A stretch of DNA of 64,000 bases from Petunia secreta. Taxonomy: Eukaryota; Streptophyta; Magnoliopsida; Solanales; Solanaceae. This document shows positions 11,156 to 22,539 of the stretch, one piece after another. Position numbers and translations under genes: made by a program. The DNA lies in assembly GCA_029990175.1 (NCBI GenBank), contig JARKIP010000099.1, forward strand, positions 1,302,001 through 1,366,000, written 5' to 3'. The notes beneath the pieces are model-generated. The model was given only the letters and a program-made list of their open reading frames with translations, did not search any database and was not told the DNA's origin. The first letter of the stretch is position 1. Every line of letters starts with the position of its first letter.

Positions 11156-13895
11156 GTGCTCCAGTGTGTCTCCTTGGGGTGCTCCGGTTCTTTTTGTAAA
11201 GAAGAAGGATGGTTCTATGCGCATGTGTATTGATTATCGGCAATTGAACAAAGTGACTATCAAGAACAGGTATCCTTTACTGCGTATAGATGATTTATTT
11301 GATCAGCTTCAGGGTGCTACTCATTTTTCCAAGATTGACTTGAGATTGGGGTATCATCAGTTGAGGATTCGGTCTGAGGATATTTCTAAGACTGCTTTCC
11401 GTACGAGATATCGGAACTATGAGTTTCTTGTCATGTCATTTGGGCTTACAAATGCTCCGGCCGCCTTTATGGATCTTATGAACCGTGTGTTCAAGCCATA
11501 TCTTGATTCTATTGTTATTGTGTTCATTGATGACATCCTTATATATTCAAGGAGCCGAGGGGAGCATGAGCATCACTTGAAGATTATCCTTCCGACCTTG
11601 AGAGACCATGAATTGTATGCTAAATTCTCTAAATGTGAGTTCTGGCTGGATACCGTGTCATTCCTGGTTCACGTGGTGACCAAGGACGGTATTAGTGTTG
11701 ATCCCAAGAAAGTGGAGGCCGTTCAAAATTGGCCTAGGCCTACTTCTCCTACAGAGATTCGGAGTTTCTTAGGATTGGCAGGTTATTATCGGCGATTCGT
11801 GGAGGGATTTTCTTCCATATCAACACCACTGACTAAATTGACGCAGAGGAATGTTCCTTTTCTATGGTCTGTTGCTTGTGAGTCTAGCTTTCAGAGGCTC
11901 AAGACTGTCTTGACTACAGCACCTGTATTGGCCTTGCCAAGTGGATCCGGGGGATTCACAGTCTATTGTGATGCTTCTGGTATTGGCTTAGGTGGTGTTT
12001 TGATGCAGAATGGCAAGGTGATAGCTTATGCCTCGAGACAACTGAAAGTGCATGAGAAGAACTACCCTGTCCACGATCTAGAGTTATTGGCGGTGGTATT
12101 TGCATTGAAGTTGTGGAGGCATTATTTATATGGTGAGCCTTGTGAGATTTTCACTGATCATAAGAGTCTCCAGTATCTGTTCACCTAGAAGGATTTTAAT
12201 GGGAGACAGCGCCGATGTTTGGAGTTGCTTAAGGATTATGACATCGCTATTCGGTATCATCCTGGGAAAACTAATGCTGTGGCAGATGTTCTGAGCAGGA
12301 AGTCTATGGGTAGCCTTGCCTATCTTGATGTTGATATGAGACCACTAGCTCGAGAGTTGCAGGCCTTGTCCATTAGTGGAGTGCGATTTGATGATTCTGT
12401 GCCAGACCGAGTTTTTGCTTATATAGGGACTCAGTCATCCCTAGCTTCCCAGATCAAGGAAAAGCAATTTGATGATTCATATTTGCGTGATATTCGAGAT
12501 AGAGTTTTAACTGGGGGAGTGACCTCATTTATGATCGGAGATGATGGTGTACTGCGTCTCAACGGTCGGTTGTGTGTTCCGAATGTTGGGGAGTTGAGGC
12601 AGCTGATATTGGCAGAGGCACACAGTTCTCGGTATTCTATTCATCCTGGTATTACGAAGATGTATCAAGATCTTCGGGAGTTATATTGGTGGAAGGGAAT
12701 GAAGAGAGATGTTGTTGACCATGTGTCTCGGTGCTTAAATTGTCAGCAGGTAAAATATGAGCATAGAAGACCAGCCGGGGTGACTCAGTCCATGCCGATT
12801 CCGGAATGGAAATGGGAGCATATTACTATGGACTTTGTGGTTGGATTGCCTTTGACCTTGGGCAAGCATGATTCAGTATGGGTAGTTGGGATCGTCTCAC
12901 CAAGTCAGCTCATTTCATCCTCGTGAGGACTACTTATTCATCGGAGCGCTTAGCTCGTATCTTTATCGAGCAGATTGTGAGATTGCATGGTGCTCCAGTC
13001 TCTATTATATCAGATCGCGGTACTCAGTTCACAGCTCAGTTCTGGAGATCATTTCAGAAGGAGCTGGGTACCCGAGTGGATCTTAGCACCGCATTTCATC
13101 CTCAGACTGATGGTCAGTCCGAGTGGACCATCCAGATTCTTGAGGATATGCTGAGGGCTTCTGCTATTGACTTTGGAGGCCATTGGGACAGTTATTTGCC
13201 TTTGGCGGAATTTGCCTAAAATAACAGTTATCAGTTTTCTATCCAGATGGCTCCGTTTGAGGCATTATATGGCCGCCGATGTCGTTCTCTAGTTGGTTGG
13301 TTTGAACCTGGAGAGGTGAAGGTGTTGGGTCCGGATCTAGTTCAGCAGACCTTAGATAAGGTCCGAATCATTCAGGATCGGCTCCGCACAGCTCAGAGTC
13401 GACAGATATCTTATGCGGATTGGAGGAGGAGAGATTTGGTGTTTATGGTAGGTAACCGGGTGTTTCTTAAAGTATCGCCGATGAAGGCTGTTATGAGATT
13501 CGGGAAAAAGGGGCAAGCTTAGTCTGAGGTTCATTGGTCCTTTTGAGGTCTTCGAGCGCATTGGCGCTGTTGCATATAGGCTTGCTTTGCCTCCATCTCT
13601 GTCAGTTCATCCGGTATTCCACGTATCTATGCTCCGAAAGTATGTTCATGATCCATCCCATGTGATTGATATAGATTCTGTCGAGATCGACGAGGACTTG
13701 ACTTATTTGGAGGAGCCGATTGCTATTGCGGCTAGAGAGATCCGTAAGCTAAGGTCGAAAGAGATCCCGTTGGTTAAAGTGCTATGGAAGAATCGTCCTA
13801 GCAAAGAGGCCACTTGGGAACTCGAGTCCGACATGCGGGAGAAGTATCCTCGCCTTTTCGATAATTTAGGTATGATTTCAATCTCTAAATCCTGA
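11156..13895 (+). pseudogene. Element B pol: RT, RNase H, integrase, chromodomain (broken)
   Basis: RT from the SPWGAPVLFVKKKDGS region on, with the FIDDILIYS catalytic box near 11527. RNase H with YCDASG near 11970 and FTDHKS near 12160. Integrase zinc region with CLNCQQVK near 12745, and core with SDRGTQF near 13015 and DGQSEW near 13115. Chromodomain near 13780-13860 with LVKVLWKNRPSKEATWE. Lesions: a TAG at 12186-12188 where the family usually has a glutamine; a frameshift near 12890; a TAA at 13217-13219 in FA-stop-NNS; a frameshift near 13510. The N-terminal end is lost at the LTR fusion. Homology to chromoviral pol is unmistakable, but the gene is dead. Confidence 0.93.
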
Positions 13896-14030
13896 AAGTT
13901 ATGTTGTTGTTTATGATTTCGGGTAGTAGCGACAGTCCTCGAAATCCGTGTAATTATTTTCGTGAAAATGTGAATCTTACCTTAGACTCGGGCTCGTCCG
14001 AGGACGAATGAGAGTCTAAGTGGGGAAGAT

Positions 14031-16505
14031 TGTAACGACCTCAAATAGTCATTTCGGGAATCGGGCATTGATTTGCGTGTCGACAATCCCAAAAGCTCCG
14101 TAAGGTCCATTATGACATGCATGAATTTTTTTAGCTAAAACGAACTTTGTTAGATAGGTATCGGAGAAAGACATCCGTTTCGGATATTAGTTAAGGCTAA
14201 AAGAGGTTTCGGAGCTCGATTTGAGCAAATGAGCTCTGATGTGAAATCTGAAAGTTGTGTTAGGTTCGTATGGTAATTTCTGACCTGTAGCAACCTTCAG
14301 AAGTGAAAATGGACCTCGTTTGATAGGACTTTTGATAAAGTCTCCGTTGCGGAAGTTTGAAAAGGTTAAAAGAGGTTTTCGAGCTCGATTTGAGTAAACA
14401 AACTCCGATGAGAGATCTGAGGGTTCCGTTAGGTTCGTATCATCATTTGTGACTTATAGCAACTTTCGAATTTGGATTCCGGAGTCGTTTGATTAAAATT
14501 CGCTATTTTGGCGAAAGTTGAAATTTGACCCTTTCTCGTGGGACCCACTTTTTGAGTTCTAGAGATCTGAATTGAGTTTCGTCTTGACGAGCATGTCACA
14601 CAAGTCTTGTATGACTTGTGTACAAAATTTGGGGCCATTCCGAGCTTCGTAGGGTCCCGTTTGGATCCAAAAACAGTGGCTGACCTGGTGCAAAGCCAAA
14701 AAAGCTGCTGAATTCTCTTTTTTACTGTTCAGCTGGAAAGAAATGATTTTTCAGATCAATCCATAAGTAATTTGAAAAACATCAAAACATAAAAGTTGTA
14801 GCTCTTCGAGTTTTGGTTCTAATGCCACCAATCTCATATCATTTAGACATTTCTATAAAAAGTTATGGATATTTTACTGAAAGCTATGCAGGGAGGTACA
14901 ATTTGGACAGCATATGGTACAACTCTTTAAAGCTGCGGGCTGCTATATATACTAGGGCGGGCATTCATTTTTATTTTCATGTTTTGAGCTTCTAAAAGTG
15001 ATTCCAAGGAGAATTTGATATACCAAAATCATTCCTAAACACAAGGTAACTATTCTTACCCATTTTTAACGCTTTAATCCGAGGATCAAAGTGACGATCC
15101 TTGGAAAGAGGGTTTGAACCCTAGATTTGTGAAATGGGAAAAATGACCGAGTTGGACTCGCATATGTACAATAATAGTAGTTTTGGACTCGTGGGAGTAT
15201 GGGGAGTCCGGAAACATAAATTTTACGGGTTTTTGGGTACGTCCGACCCGGGGGGTATTTTGGTAAATTGCCTCTTAAATTGCGTAAGGGCTTAGAATCC
15301 TTTCCTCACATGCTTACGAGTGCGACACTATTTCTTTGGCTTAGGGAGGAGTCTTACGGAGACACATCATTTGGGAAAGGAGGTCGTTCCTTAGCCACTT
15401 GAGCCGATTTGAGGTAAGTGAGACTTGACCTCTATTTTGCTTGCGGATAAGATTTGATCTTGCTAAGTAAGATGTCGAGTACTTAATTGACTAGCATTGT
15501 CTAGTAGATAGTATTATCTACTACTCGTTATATTTATACAAAAAGGAGAAAGCACAAACGTGACTTGTGTATAGTCGATGTTGTGTGCCAGTGTATTATT
15601 GATATGCTCTAGGGACAGAGGCCGGTTGTGCGTTATGACCTAGAAGCGAAATTCCATCAAGGGACAGAGGCCGGTGGTGCGTTATGACCTAGATGTGGAG
15701 ACTTATAGGGACAGAGGCTTGTGGTGCGTTATGACCTATAAGTAAAGTTGTTTATAGGGACAGAGGCCTATGGTGCGTTATGACCTATAAACAAAGCTGC
15801 ACAGGGTGTGTGCTTATGCTATGTGCTAGGTATATCTTTACCTATGTGGTATGCGAGATATATCATCGCCATGCTGTGTGTTAATTATATTATTGCTTAT
15901 GCCATAGTATCAATATAATATTGTATATGCTGCCTATATTATGTATCTTTATATTATTGACCATGTTATGTATTCGCGTATTATTGCTTGTGTTGTTGTA
16001 TAATTATATTACCGTATGTAATGTTTATGGGTTACTGTAAAGGTGTGGATTGTACTTCCGTTATCTACTTATGCATTATCAAAGACTTGTCCCGAAAGGG
16101 TAGTTTAGCGGGCCTGTCGATGATCTTACTGGGCTTTGGCTCATAACTTACTGTTTAAATGTGCAGATCCTTCTACTAGTCAGACAGCTGGACTTATCTG
16201 ATCTGTTCGAGGCTGTGACTATTTTTTCTTGAGGTGAGCCAACCGTATGGTTCGCAATGGCATACCGTCTGATCCACCTTAGTATTTAGACGCTTCCTAC
16301 ATCTTGTATTATATACATATATATGTATATATGTCAGAATTCGTAGATGCTATATTGACACTGTATTTCGGGTGGATGTCTACACCTACATTTTATCGAA
16401 ATATTTCTATCTAAATTATCATTATGAGTCAATTTAATTATTCGTGGTTCGCCTAAGGATGTAACACTTAGGTGCCATCACGGCCCTGAAAATTGGGTCG
16501 TGACA
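14031..16505 (+). repeat. Element B 3' LTR
   Basis: 2475 bp, TGTAACGACC...GGTCGTGACA, preceded by the polypurine tract AGTGGGGAAGAT (14019-14030). TATA box TATATATA at 14944-14951. It contains a tandem repeat at 15612-15804 and an AT palindrome around 16310-16335. Confidence 0.93.
15612..15804 (+). repeat. Four-copy 47-49 bp tandem repeat inside LTR B
   Basis: The word GGGACAGAGGC recurs at 15612, 15661, 15708 and 15757, each followed by GTGCGTTATGACCTA. Spacing is 49, 47 and 49. It lies downstream of the LTR TATA box, so it would be transcribed. Confidence 0.85.
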
Positions 16506-16510
16506 CGATA

Positions 16511-17801
16511 GTTGTCCATCTCCTCTATTCTTAGCAAAATTTTGTTTCCCTTTTGTTGGTGAGAAACTCTTTCAATATTTCTTTCTTCAACAGGTCGGCC
16601 AGCTCGAGGCACAATGCCTTGCAGTCCTTGGTATTGTACCTATGATGAGCATGAAACTCACAATACAGGGTATTTTCCCTTTTTTCAGGGGCCGTTCTCA
16701 TATCTTTTGGAGTCTAGCTCCCTGATCAGTCATCATTTTCAACGTGTTCACCAACTCCGCATTCGAGACGTTGAAATTGTATACCAAAATATGAGGCAAA
16801 TCCTTATCTCTTGACACTAAGGAAGGCCCCGTAACACTTTTTTGGTTAACGTTTTCATTAATCCTACCTCCGAGCCGTTGGCTCACATGTTGTCATCCGA
16901 GCCTCTGACTCACGTGTTGCTTTTTTGAGTTGTAGAGCTCATACCGACCCCTCGAGTTTCTTCGTGGCTCCTCGGTGCGTCGTGAGGACTCAAGGTGACT
17001 TCTGTAGTTAGAACATCAACGAGCAACTCTCCATTCTGCTTCTTCCAACCTTAGTTTGGTAGTAGCTCTATCGTGTAGCTCGTCCCATGTTTGAGCTTGG
17101 TATTGTTGGAGTTCTTTCTTCAGCTCGGTAGCAGCTTCGGAGTTACGAACATTAATGTTCTTTTCATATGCCATGATTTCCAAGTTATCATCCATTTTTG
17201 GCAACTCCATCCTTTCAGTTTGAAAGCGCTCGAGGAAGTTATTGATTGCTCCCCGAACGGTTGTTTGACTTCGAAAATGTCCTCCTTCTTCTAGAGGATT
17301 TTCTGCGCTCCAGAGTGAGCTTTAATGAAAAAATTGGCCAGTTCATTAAAGTTTGAGATAGATTCAGAGGGTAAGTGCATATACCAGCGTAGTGCCCCCT
17401 TTTTCAAGGTATCTCCAAATTTCTCCAAAAACATCGACTCCTTCTCTATCTCATACAAATAATTTCCTTTCACCATCGCCATGAACTCAGTTACATGATC
17501 AACTGGGTCGGTCGTACATAATATTTTTTCAAGATTTGCATTTTGAAATGTTTTGGAATGGGCGCGGGGGCACCCTCAGGTTTGTAAGGCAACTGCCTGC
17601 ATTTATCAATATCTAATGCCCTTTGGGTCTTCCTCTCTCCGGAGCCGTTTTCGAGCTGCTTCTCGACTTGGGCTTTGATATCTTTTTTCCATTTTTCAAG
17701 GTCTATCGAGACGTTTGTTTCCGCCATGTTGGGAACCGTTCCGAAGGGTGGATTGGCGTTTGGTACCATCCCCAAGCCTCCAGACGTAGCCCCATTTTGA
17801 G
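16511..17801 (-). pseudogene. Element A gag/nucleocapsid-protease, middle part
   Basis: Continuation of A between insertions B and D. Right to left: gag with KPEGAPAPIPKHFK (about 17570), the capsid-type stretch with ALRWYMHLPSESISNFNEL (about 17350) and MELPKMDDNLEIMAYEK (about 17200); then HVSQRLG followed by an in-frame TGA (16893-16895) and the start of the nucleocapsid/protease region (16700-16890). All match element C. An extra stop at 17016 and several frameshifts kill it. The TGA sits within a few codons of the UGA in C. Confidence 0.85.
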
Positions 17802-17806
17802 GTACC

Positions 17807-19316
17807 TAATATATTGGTATTTTGTGCTCAATTGTAACTCATTCCGACTAGCTTTTAGCCTTTTTAGTGATGTTATTGGAATGAATCTTATATTAATCTT
17901 ATTGTTCCAGGTTATTAAGAAAGTTTACATATAAAGCCGAAGAAAATGTACAAAAGAGCAAATTCAAGTGTGATTTGGCTATAAAAGTGAAGAACATGAA
18001 AACAAGGCAACAGTGGAAAGGGCGCCTCTCCAAACATGACGCTCAAAAGGCCAGCCATCCACCAAAGGAAGGGAAGTTCACAGCAACCAGCAACTCAAAA
18101 AGGCAGTCCGTCGATATTTATGCTGAACACATCTGGCGGCCCCGCAGAATGAGAGGCAACACCGCCGGTTTTTACAGTGAGATGATAAAATCTGCGACGC
18201 TGAGGAGTTGGCCGAAAACACAAGGGCGGCCCGCCTAACCTGCACCGTACAAGAAAAAGCGAGTTAGAAAACGTGAAAGCTGCGAGCCAGCAACGTGCGG
18301 CTCGCCTAACAAGAGGTGGCCTGGCATAAAAGCAAGGAAAATAGCATTTTTGTAAATAATATCGTATTTTGAAACCCAAGCCTATAAATAGGCTGTTATG
18401 CCTCCGAGAAAACAGACCTTTTTTAGCCTAGAATATTACTTTAAAGCTTTTTTGAATATTCTTGGAGTTCTAAGAGAGTTTCTACTTGAATCTTTATAAG
18501 GAATTCAATCTTCAATCTAATTTTTTTTATGATTCTTGCAATTTTTTCTAACATTGTGTGTGTGTTAGACGCTAGTATGAGTAACTAAATTCATACTAGG
18601 GGTTTATTCATGAATACATGATTATCTTAGCTTCAATCTTGTATTTAATCTTATAAAAAATAATGGGTTAACGTACATATAGCTCTCCATCGCATTTTCT
18701 TAACTAGGGTTTAAGGCACAGCCGTACTTGAACCTAACCCTACTTTGCTTTTATCACCCGAAAGGGGTTGAAGACGCAGGTTAATGGAGACTAGTGAGAA
18801 TTTGGGATACATTGGTTGCGACTCATCCCATCTAAAGGGGTCGACCTAAATAAGTCAACCCCGCTCGGATCTTTGAACTAGGGTTTCTCGCGCTTCATTA
18901 TTGACCCAAAAGGGCTTGATGAAGTAAAATCCTCCCTATCTCGAGAGGGTTTTGAGGAATACATTAGAGGTCCGACCATCAGTGTTACCCATGAGATTTA
19001 TGAGATTAATATAGGTATTTAGCTAAGAGAACCTTGTTGGAATGGATAAACCCCTAGCTCATTCCCATAGTTTACCCCATCATCATTATTTAGTTTGCTT
19101 TACATTATTTTCTTATTTAGTTATAGTTAAATTCTTTCACCCTTAATTATTAGGAACATTACGAATAATGCTTAGGAGCTGTAACTGTTCAACCTAAGTT
19201 TAATAGATTATCTTTCTAGCTCCATGTGGAAATCGACCCCGACTCATAAGTTGGGTACTATTATCTTTGACGACCGACCCATCACCCATTGAGGTGAGTG
19301 GATTGAGCGTGGATTA
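17807..19316 (+). repeat. Element D 5' LTR
   Basis: 1510 bp. The start is degraded (TAATAT against TGATAT in the 3' copy), as is the end (GGATTA against GGATCA). TATA box TATAAATA at 18383-18390, preceded by a GC-rich block (about 18010-18310) with repeated GGCGGCCCGCC-like words. Confidence 0.92.
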
Positions 19317-19321
19317 AATTT

Positions 19322-19339
19322 TGGCGCTGTTGTCGGGGA
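19322..19339 (+). other. Element D primer-binding site (tRNA-Asp type)
   Basis: TGGCGCTGTTGTCGGGGA, five bases inside the 5' LTR. It differs from the complement of the plant tRNA-Asp 3' end (TGGCGCCGTTGCCGGGGA) at two positions, both C to T as expected of methylcytosine decay. Confidence 0.85.
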
Positions 19340-19431
19340 GCTACGATACATCTATTAGGTTGAATATTTCGTGTTCCAGTCTTGTTAGTTGTTCCTACAT
19401 TTTACCTCGTGCTTTATTTTATCGTGTGTAG

Positions 19432-21730
19432 GTGAATTCAAGTATGAGAAGAAATTTGGATAGAGCTATGAGGAACCCCCTCTACAATCGTGCTAATGAG
19501 GGAGTTCCATTTCCAAATGCTCCAATTGCTCCGAATGATTATTATGAAGAGTCCGAGGATGATTATGATGACACTTCTCTTAGTGAGGATAGTTATGGAT
19601 TTTATGGTGCCTTTGAAGAAAATGAGGACCCTCAAGTGGAAAATGCAGCCCCAAATGATGCAATTCCTCATGGCAATGCTCAAGCCAATGAGGGAGTTCG
19701 AGTTGATAACAATGATGGTGTTGCAGGAAATGCAAACCGAAGAGGCAATAATGCTAATAGAGGAGGCCGAGGTGAAAACCGAGTAGGCCGTGGTGCTCAA
19801 GCTAATAGAAGAGACAATTCCAATCGGGTGAATGTTCGTAATGACAACCGGAACCAAAAAAATGCAAGGGGTGGTCGAAATAACAATCAACATGTGCAAG
19901 AATTGGATGATTCAGAGGAGGAAAAAATTTGGATACTTTTGCAAGTGCTATTGTGCCGCCACCAATTCGTGGGAATGTGACTTTTAATACCCCACAAGTG
20001 ATTCTTCATGGACTTGATCAAAATAGACTTTTTAGGGGAGGCAAGCATGATGACCCAACAGAACATTTGAGGAATTTTGTGCAAACGTGTAATCTCTACA
20101 AGTCGGCACATTGTACGGAAGAGTCTCTACACCTAAGAGTCTTTCCCTTATTCGATATTGGGGAAGGCCAAGGCATGGTTGAACAAGCTATCAAAGAATT
20201 CAATTTACACTTGGGAGGAACTTGTGAAGCAATTTTTGGCAAAATTCTTGCCCAAAGGCAAGCAAGCATCAATGAGAGACAAGGTATATATGTTCAAGCA
20301 AGATCCTGCCAATTAATTGTATGAGGCATGGGAAGCTTTTCAAGAGGTTTTGCTACATTTCCCAATTCATGGTTTTGAAGATTATATGCTTTTGCAATGT
20401 TTCTACCAAGGGCTTAACAAGAACAACTTAAGCGGCCATGAACAACTTATGTGGAGTACTATCATGGACCATACTTTTCAAGAGGTCAAGGAAATTCTCA
20501 ACAAAGTTGAAAAACAATCTCAAGATTGGTAATCAAGAGCCCAAAACTCAAATGGTGAAGGAGGAATGAATCAAATGATGATGAAAAGATTTGAAGATCA
20601 AGCGAAACAAATGGCTCAAATCATCACCAACATTGAGCTTCTTAGAATCTCAAGATTGGTAATCAAGAGCCCAAAACTCAAATGGTGAAGGAGGAATGAA
20701 TCAAATGATGATGAAAAGATTTGAAGATCAAGCGAAACAAATGGCTCAAATCATCACCAACATTGAGCTTCTTAGAGGTGCCACGGAAGAGAAAAAGGAA
20801 AGCAAGGTAGAAAATATTCAAGTTATAAGGACGAGCCATCAAGTAGCCCCAATTGGGTATGTCAACCCCGGAGGTCCACCTCTAACCCTTCTTGAAAGAG
20901 GGCAAGAGGAGTATTTCTTGGAGCAATATTTCAATGTCCAAAATGAAGAAGAAGCCAACTTTGCGGCTTATCAACAAGGCGGTTATCAAAGGCCTTATCA
21001 ACAAAGCCAATGGAGGCAAGATCAAGGAAGACAAAATTGGAACAATAATCAAGGTGGAAGAGGAGTTGGTGCTTCTCAAAGCTACGCACAAAGAGCTCCT
21101 TACAAACAAGGTAAGAATGAAGGGAGAAGTCAATAAAAATTGGAGGAAATGATAGGAGAAGTCCTCAAGAATCAAGAAAGTTATACCAGTGATATCAAGG
21201 AGATTAAGCAAACGGTCAATGCTCATAGTACTTCCATCAAAGCCCTTGAATCACAAATGAGCACCCTCTCTCACCAAGTGAACTAAAGACCTCAAGGAGC
21301 ATTGCCAAGTGACACGGTAGTTAATCATAAGAGGAATGGAAAAGATCATGTGATGGAAATTATGACAAGGAGTGGAAAAACATGGGAAGATCCTAAATCA
21401 AAAGGAGATGTAGATGCCGTAGAAATGTAAAAAGGAGAGCAAAACAAGGAGGAGGAATTACACCAAGACAAGGCAATTGATGTGGAAGTAGATATTTCAA
21501 GAAATAAAGTTGATAAAGAGGCAATCCCTCAAGAGCAACCCCCGAAGTCACTACCTCTCACAAAGACGAACCAAAGAAAACTCCACCACCTAAAAAAACC
21601 TTCCTAGTCCAAGATCCATACCCAAAATTCCACTACCTTTCCCACAAAAGAGTATGAAACAAAAAAAAAAAAAAAACATTTCAAGCTAAGAAAATATGGG
21701 ATAAGATAGCATCAACATCCATCAACCTCT
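19432..21730 (+). pseudogene. Element D gag, broken
   Basis: Begins with a low-complexity Asn/Arg/Gly-rich N-terminus (19432-19900). After a frameshift near 19920 it continues into the capsid-like region (PPPIRGNVTFNTPQVILHGL, 19929-20324) and ALPSDTVVN/IMTRSGK near 21300-21370, wording typical of Athila gag. A 130-bp tandem duplication (20517-20776) adds a frame change. Further stops at about 21134, 21284 and 21428. The stretch to 21730 (Lys/Pro-rich, with an A-run at 21662-21677) links to protease. Not translatable as one protein. Confidence 0.8.
20517..20776 (+). repeat. Exact 130-bp tandem duplication in gag of D
   Basis: Unit 20517-20646 is repeated at 20647-20776; both begin ATCTCAAGATTGG and end CTTCTTAGA, and I saw no mismatch. 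130 is not a multiple of three, so it shifts the frame. The identity implies a recent event compared with the decay around it. Confidence 0.9.
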
Positions 21731-22500
21731 CTTTGGTTGACACATTGAGTCAAATACCAAATGTTGCAATGCTTGTGAAAGATCTTGTGACCAAGAAGAA
21801 TTATGAGGACTATGAGCCAAGCAAGGTGACTCATCAATGTAGTTCAATTGTCTCAAAGCATATAAAAAGGAAGATGGAGGATCCTGGAGCCTTCACGGTT
21901 CCATGCACAGTTGGAGGGAAGCATTTCCCTAAAGCTCTATGTGATCTTGGAGCTAGCATCAATTTGATGCCGTATGCAGTCTACAAGACTTTGACTACCA
22001 AGGAAATTCCCAAGGCTACCAATATGAATTTGCAAATGGCCGACCACTCCATGAAGCAACCAATTGGAGTGGTCACCAATGTTCTAGTGAAGGTAGAGAA
22101 ATTTATATCTCCGGCAGATTTTGTGATCTTAGATTGACCGGTGGACTTTTATGTCCCTATTGTTCTTGGGCGTCCATTTTTAGCTACCAGAAGAGCACTT
22201 TGTGATACGGAGAAGGGGAGGCTTACATTTTGTTTCAATGGTGATAAGGTGGTGTTTCATATATGCAAAATATTGAAACAACCCATGGAGGAGGAAGCCA
22301 CTTGTTCTTGTGTGGACATGGTTGTGGAAGCACTTATGGGAAAAGAGAGTGTTCTAATGAGTCATGCGCGTGAATTGGCCGCGATGATTTGGAACATAGA
22401 TATTGATAGTGAAGAGAGTGTTGCCGAATATGTGAAAGCATTGGAAGGACTTGGCACTAAACCCTATGTTCCCAAAAAGCTTTCCCTTGATCTTTGATAA
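21731..22500 (+). pseudogene. Element D protease region
   Basis: Aspartic protease with CDLGASINLMPYAVY (about 21940-21985) and LGRPFLATRRALCD (about 22165-22205). A TGA at 22135-22137 separates the two halves in one frame. Family resemblance is to Athila-type protease, as in element F (57039-59177). Confidence 0.85.
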
Positions 22501-22539
22501 TCGAACCACTCCTCCTACAAAGCCCTCCATTGAAGAACC

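Larger units (their letters stand above)
10254..16505 (+). mobile_element. Element B: Tekay/Del-like chromovirus, 5' part deleted
   Basis: Plus-oriented element with ends TGTAACGACC and GGGTCGTGACA and a perfect TSD CGATA at 10249-10253 and 16506-16510. The 3' LTR is a full 2475 bp. The 5' LTR keeps only its first 902 bp and is fused directly to the RT coding region, so the rest of that LTR, the primer site, gag, protease and the start of RT are gone. A chromodomain at the end of integrase and the long LTR point to the Tekay/Del group. It is inserted in the protease region of A and cannot move by itself. Confidence 0.93.

Noticed and set aside
15600..15810. Regularly spaced repeats in LTR B as a possible CRISPR array
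   Set aside because: Units are contiguous and degenerate in a plant LTR; there is no conserved repeat with unique spacers.
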